Positions 38,007 through 41,135 of a DNA stretch of 41,135 bases are shown one piece after another (the stretch's first letter is position 1; each line of letters starts with the position of its first letter). Both the position numbers and the translations under genes were made by a program. The stretch is from Paracoccaceae bacterium (GTDB lineage Bacteria; Pseudomonadota; Alphaproteobacteria; Rhodobacterales; Rhodobacteraceae), in the NCBI GenBank assembly GCA_024742695.1, contig JANSXY010000030.1, positions 1-41,135 on the forward strand, given 5' to 3'. The notes under the pieces were generated by a model. The model had not been told where the DNA came from. It saw only the letters and a program-made list of their open reading frames with translations, and made no database searches.

Positions 38007-38879
38007 CTATCCCAGCGCGCGCAGGCGGCGGATCAGGCTGGAGGTGTCCCAGCGTCCGCCGCCCAGCTTCTGCACATCCTTGTAGAACTGGTCCACCAGC
38101 GCCGTGACCGGCAGGCTGGCGCCGGTCTCGTTCGCGGTGTCGAGGCAGATCCCCAGGTCCTTGCGCATCCAGTCCACGGCGAAGCCGAATTCGAACCTGT
38201 CGTCGGCCATCGTCTCGTAACGGTTCTGCATCTGCCAGCTTCCCGCCGCGCCACCGCCGATCACCTCGACCACCGCGCGCGGGTCGAGCCCGGCCTTCTC
38301 GGCGAAATGCAGCCCTTCCGACAGGCCCTGCACCAGCCCGGCGATGCAGATCTGGTTGACCATCTTGGTCAGCTGCCCCGCGCCGCTGTCTCCCAGACGG
38401 CGGCAGGCCTTGGCATAGGCCGCGATCACCGGCTCGGCGCGGTCGTAATCGACCGCGCCGCCGCCGCACATGACGACAAGCTGCCCGTTCTCGGCGCCCG
38501 CCTGCCCGCCCGAGATCGGCGCATCGACAAAGCCGATGCCGCTTTCCCCGCCAAGCGCATGCAACTCGCGCGTCACCTTGGCCGAAACCGTGGTGTGATC
38601 GACAAAGACCGTGCCCGCGGACATGCCGGCAAAGGCCCCGTCGGCGCCGGTGCAGACCTCGCGCAGGTCGTCGTCGTTGCCGACGCAGGCCATCACGAAC
38701 TCGGCGCCTGCGGCGGCCTCGCGCGCGGTCGTGGCCATCGCGCCGCCATGCTGGGCCACCCAGGCCTCGGCCTTGGCGGCCGTCCGGTTGTAGACCGTGA
38801 CCTCGTGGCCCGCGGCGACAAGATGTCCTGCCATGGGATAGCCCATGACTCCCAACCCAAGAAACGCGACCCTTGCCAT
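38007..38879 (-). CDS. 3-hydroxyisobutyrate dehydrogenase-family NAD(P)-dependent oxidoreductase
   Basis: A 290-residue beta-hydroxyacid dehydrogenase. The N-terminal Rossmann motif is FLGLGVMGYPMAGHL, the substrate signature DAPISGGQAGAENGQL, and the catalytic lysine lies in GQLTKMVNQI. The C-terminal all-helical half is complete. Family members act on 3-hydroxyisobutyrate, tartronate semialdehyde or similar 3-hydroxyacids; the substrate cannot be decided here. It is a single gene, convergent with the SYLF gene and divergent from the acylase. Confidence 0.88.
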   Translation of the reverse strand: MARVAFLGLGVMGYPMAGHLVAAGHEVTVYNRTAAKAEAWVAQHGGAMATTAREAAAGAEFVMACVGNDDDLREVCTGADGAFAGMSAGTVFVDHTTVSAKVTRELHALGGESGIGFVDAPISGGQAGAENGQLVVMCGGGAVDYDRAEPVIAAYAKACRRLGDSGAGQLTKMVNQICIAGLVQGLSEGLHFAEKAGLDPRAVVEVIGGGAAGSWQMQNRYETMADDRFEFGFAVDWMRKDLGICLDTANETGASLPVTALVDQFYKDVQKLGGGRWDTSSLIRRLRALG

Positions 38880-38958
38880 GGCGGAACTCCCTGTTGTGCG
38901 TGACGGCGGCCCGCTCTAACTAACGGTCCGAAGCCCACGGTCAACCGGCAGGGAGTCC

Positions 38959-41135
38959 ATGTCCACCGCCTTTCGCTGGCTCCTGCGCACTTTCATCGCC
39001 CTCGCCGTCCTGGCGGGGCTTGCGATGGTGCTGGCAAGCTGGCTCGCCGCGCGGTCCCTGCCCGACTATGACACGACCCATGCCGTGGACGGCATCACGG
39101 CCCCGGTCGAGATCATCCGCGACAACGCCAGCGTGCCGCATATCTTCGGCCAGACCGACGCAGACGTCTTCTATGGCCTCGGCTTCGCCCATGCGCAGGA
39201 CAGGTTGTGGCAACTGATGATGCTGCGCCGCACGGCGCAGGGCCGCCTGTCCGAGATCTTCGGCGAGCGCACGCTGCGCACCGACGAGTTGCTGCGGCGG
39301 CTGGATATCTACCCGCTTGCGACCCGCGCGGTCGAGCGCCAGGACGACCGCACGCGCGCCATGCTCCAGGCCTATTCCGACGGCGTGAACGCCTGGCTCC
39401 GCCATGTCAACGAGGACGCGCGCGGACGGGGGGCGCCCGAATTCTTCCTCTTCGCGCCGCGCCTCGCACCCTGGCAGCCCGCCGATTCCCTTGCGGTGAT
39501 GAAGCTCATGGGCCTGCAGCTGTCGGGACATATCCAGGAAGAGGTCCTGCGCGCGCGCGTCTCGCTGGTGCTGCCCGAGGACCGGGTGCGCAGCATCCTG
39601 CCCGACGTACCGGGCGCGGGGATCGCGGCGCTGCCGGAATACGCCTCGCTGTTGCCCGGGCTGACCCGCGAGACAGCGCTTGCCGAAGCGCCCGATCTCG
39701 GCCCGTTCTCGCCCGTGGCACCTCGCGGGATGGCCGGCGCCTCGAACGCCTGGGCCGCCGCGCCAAGCCGGTCGGCGGCGGGCGGCACGCTTCTGGCGAA
39801 CGACCCTCACCTGGGCTTCAGCGCGCCCTCCGTCTGGTACCTCGCCCGGATGGAGCTGGCCTCGGGCGGTGTCATCGGCGGCACGATTCCGGGCATTCCC
39901 GCGATCCTCGTGGGGCGCAGCGACCGACTGGGTTGGGCGCTGACCTCGTCCTACATGGACGACCAGGACGTCTTCATCGAACAGCTGAACCCCGAGAACC
40001 CCGCCGAGGTGCGGACGCCCGATGGCTTCGCCCCGATGCGCACCCGCCCCTCGATCATCGAGGTGGCCGATGCCGCGCCGGTGACCATCACCCTGCAATG
40101 GACCGACAACGGCCCGGTGCTGCCGGGGCATCACTACAACCTCGCCTCGGTCACCCCGGCGGGCCATGTCGCGGCGATCGGCTGGACGCTTCTCAGCGAC
40201 GAGGACCGCTCCATCACCGGCGCGCTGCGCCTGATGCAGGCGGCCACCATCGACGAGGGCCTGGCGGCGGGCGAACTCTTCCTCGGGCCCAGCCAGAACC
40301 TGACGATGGCCGACGCGGAACGCATCGCGATGAAGACCATCGGCGCGATGCCGCGTCGGTCGACCCAGCACCAGACGCGCGGTCGCATCCCCGCGCCCGG
40401 CTGGATAGAGGTGAACCGCTGGCAGGGCCTGATGCCCTACGCCGCCAACCCGGAGTTCGTGGACCCGATCGGCGGCATCCTGGGCAACACCAACAACAAG
40501 ACGCTGGACCGGCCCTTCCCCTACCATGTCAGCTATGTCTGGGGCGACACCCAGCGCATCCAGCGCTGGCGCAGGCTGATGCAAAGCCGCGAGGTGCACA
40601 CTCGCGAAAGCTTCATCGAGGCGCAGCTCGACACCGTTTCCTTCACCGCGCGGGCGCTTCTGCCGCTGGTAGCGAAGGATCTCTGGTTCACAGCCGAGGC
40701 CGCGCCCGGCGGCACCCCCGAGGCGCAGCGCCAGCGCGCGCTGGAACTGCTGGCCGACTGGAACGGCGAGATGAACGAGCATCTGCCGGAACCGCTGATC
40801 TATGCCGCGTGGATGCGCGCGCTTCAGGATCGGCTGATCCGGGACGAGTTGGGCCCGCTGGCCCGCGCCTTCACCCATGTGGAGCCGCTGTTCATCGAGA
40901 AAGTCTTTCGCGACGCCGACGGCGCCGGGGCCTGGTGCGACATCCTTCAGTCGGGTGCCACGGAAACCTGCACCGATATCGCGCGCCTGGCGCTCGACGA
41001 CGCCCTGGTCTGGATTGGCGACACCTATGGCACGGCGCTCGAATCCCTGCGCTGGGGCGACGCGCACCAGGCCACCCACGACCACCAGGTGCTGGGCGAG
41101 ATCCCGGCGCTGTCCTGGTTCGTCAACATCCGGCA
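38959..41135 (+). CDS. Penicillin acylase family (Ntn) hydrolase, 3' truncated by the window
   Basis: The frame is open from the ATG at 38959 to the window end, 725 residues so far, with no stop. An N-terminal hydrophobic segment (about residues 9-32) serves as signal or anchor. The alpha part includes GLGFAHAQDRLWQLMMLRR. The self-cleavage site is GAS-NAW, leaving S262 as the N-terminal nucleophile of the beta chain, followed by GGTLLANDPHLGFSAPS. LGWALTSSYMDDQDVF and GGILGNTNNKT are further family blocks. Such enzymes cleave amides of the penicillin/acyl-homoserine-lactone/aculeacin type; the true substrate is unknown. GGGAG lies 4 bases upstream of the ATG. Family proteins are typically about 750-850 residues, so little is missing. 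Confidence 0.9.
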   Translation, partial: MSTAFRWLLRTFIALAVLAGLAMVLASWLAARSLPDYDTTHAVDGITAPVEIIRDNASVPHIFGQTDADVFYGLGFAHAQDRLWQLMMLRRTAQGRLSEIFGERTLRTDELLRRLDIYPLATRAVERQDDRTRAMLQAYSDGVNAWLRHVNEDARGRGAPEFFLFAPRLAPWQPADSLAVMKLMGLQLSGHIQEEVLRARVSLVLPEDRVRSILPDVPGAGIAALPEYASLLPGLTRETALAEAPDLGPFSPVAPRGMAGASNAWAAAPSRSAAGGTLLANDPHLGFSAPSVWYLARMELASGGVIGGTIPGIPAILVGRSDRLGWALTSSYMDDQDVFIEQLNPENPAEVRTPDGFAPMRTRPSIIEVADAAPVTITLQWTDNGPVLPGHHYNLASVTPAGHVAAIGWTLLSDEDRSITGALRLMQAATIDEGLAAGELFLGPSQNLTMADAERIAMKTIGAMPRRSTQHQTRGRIPAPGWIEVNRWQGLMPYAANPEFVDPIGGILGNTNNKTLDRPFPYHVSYVWGDTQRIQRWRRLMQSREVHTRESFIEAQLDTVSFTARALLPLVAKDLWFTAEAAPGGTPEAQRQRALELLADWNGEMNEHLPEPLIYAAWMRALQDRLIRDELGPLARAFTHVEPLFIEKVFRDADGAGAWCDILQSGATETCTDIARLALDDALVWIGDTYGTALESLRWGDAHQATHDHQVLGEIPALSWFVNIR

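Overview
The window is high-GC DNA (roughly two thirds G+C or more) from an alphaproteobacterium, almost certainly Rhodobacterales (Rhodobacteraceae or a close relative). The evidence is the dprA-topA pair, a full Tad pilus block with an OmpA-type lipoprotein, the ligase-associated helicase/PdeM pair, a zinc-cysteine-free HemB, the family-specific 'component of SufBCD complex' membrane protein, and a ybgF-tilS-ftsH series. No tRNA, rRNA, CRISPR array, insertion sequence or prophage gene was seen.

Layout. 1-4452: the end of dprA, topoisomerase I, and a two-subunit 3-oxoacid CoA-transferase closed by a strong hairpin. 4500-7541: three overlapping genes (flippase-like membrane protein, DprE1-like oxidase, DprE2-like reductase) that look like the epimerase step of polyprenyl-phosphate-arabinose synthesis plus a possible lipid transporter. 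7629-8477 (minus): a lytic transglycosylase. 8832-19785: the Tad/Flp pilus locus, with two small divergent pilins, CpaB, secretin, OmpA-like lipoprotein, CpaE/TadZ, CpaF/TadA, TadB, TadC, two TadD-like TPR lipoproteins and the prepilin peptidase. Hairpins divide it into several transcription segments. 19782-21401 (minus): a multi-pass, possibly GT-C-type membrane protein. 21555-22886: an AAA ATPase of unknown role. 22929-26013: ligase-associated DEXH helicase and PdeM nuclease. 26017-26850 (minus): membrane LytTR regulator. 26922-27374: PaaI-type thioesterase. 27379-30052 (minus): folD and fhs, the one-carbon folate pair. 30224-35595 (minus): MOSC protein, trans-aconitate methyltransferase-like protein, ftsH, tilS and ybgF, tightly packed. 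35628-36155 (minus): SufBCD-associated membrane protein, divergent from hemB (36290). 37425-41135: a SYLF lipoprotein, a 3-hydroxyisobutyrate-dehydrogenase-family enzyme (minus) and a penicillin-acylase-family hydrolase running off the window.

The most surprising signal is at about 35440-35475. The protein annotated as YbgF has no signal peptide. Its first ~45 residues read as the N-terminus of the transcription-repair coupling factor Mfd, and the rest is a YbgF coiled coil plus TPR region. The join sits in a short alanine-rich stretch the two families share. This is either a real rearrangement that fused mfd to ybgF (removing pal/tol on one side and the body of mfd on the other) or an assembly misjoin. 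It should be settled before gene order across this point is trusted. The second most interesting item is the DprE1/DprE2-like pair with its flippase-like partner, suggesting D-arabinose-containing glycans in this organism.
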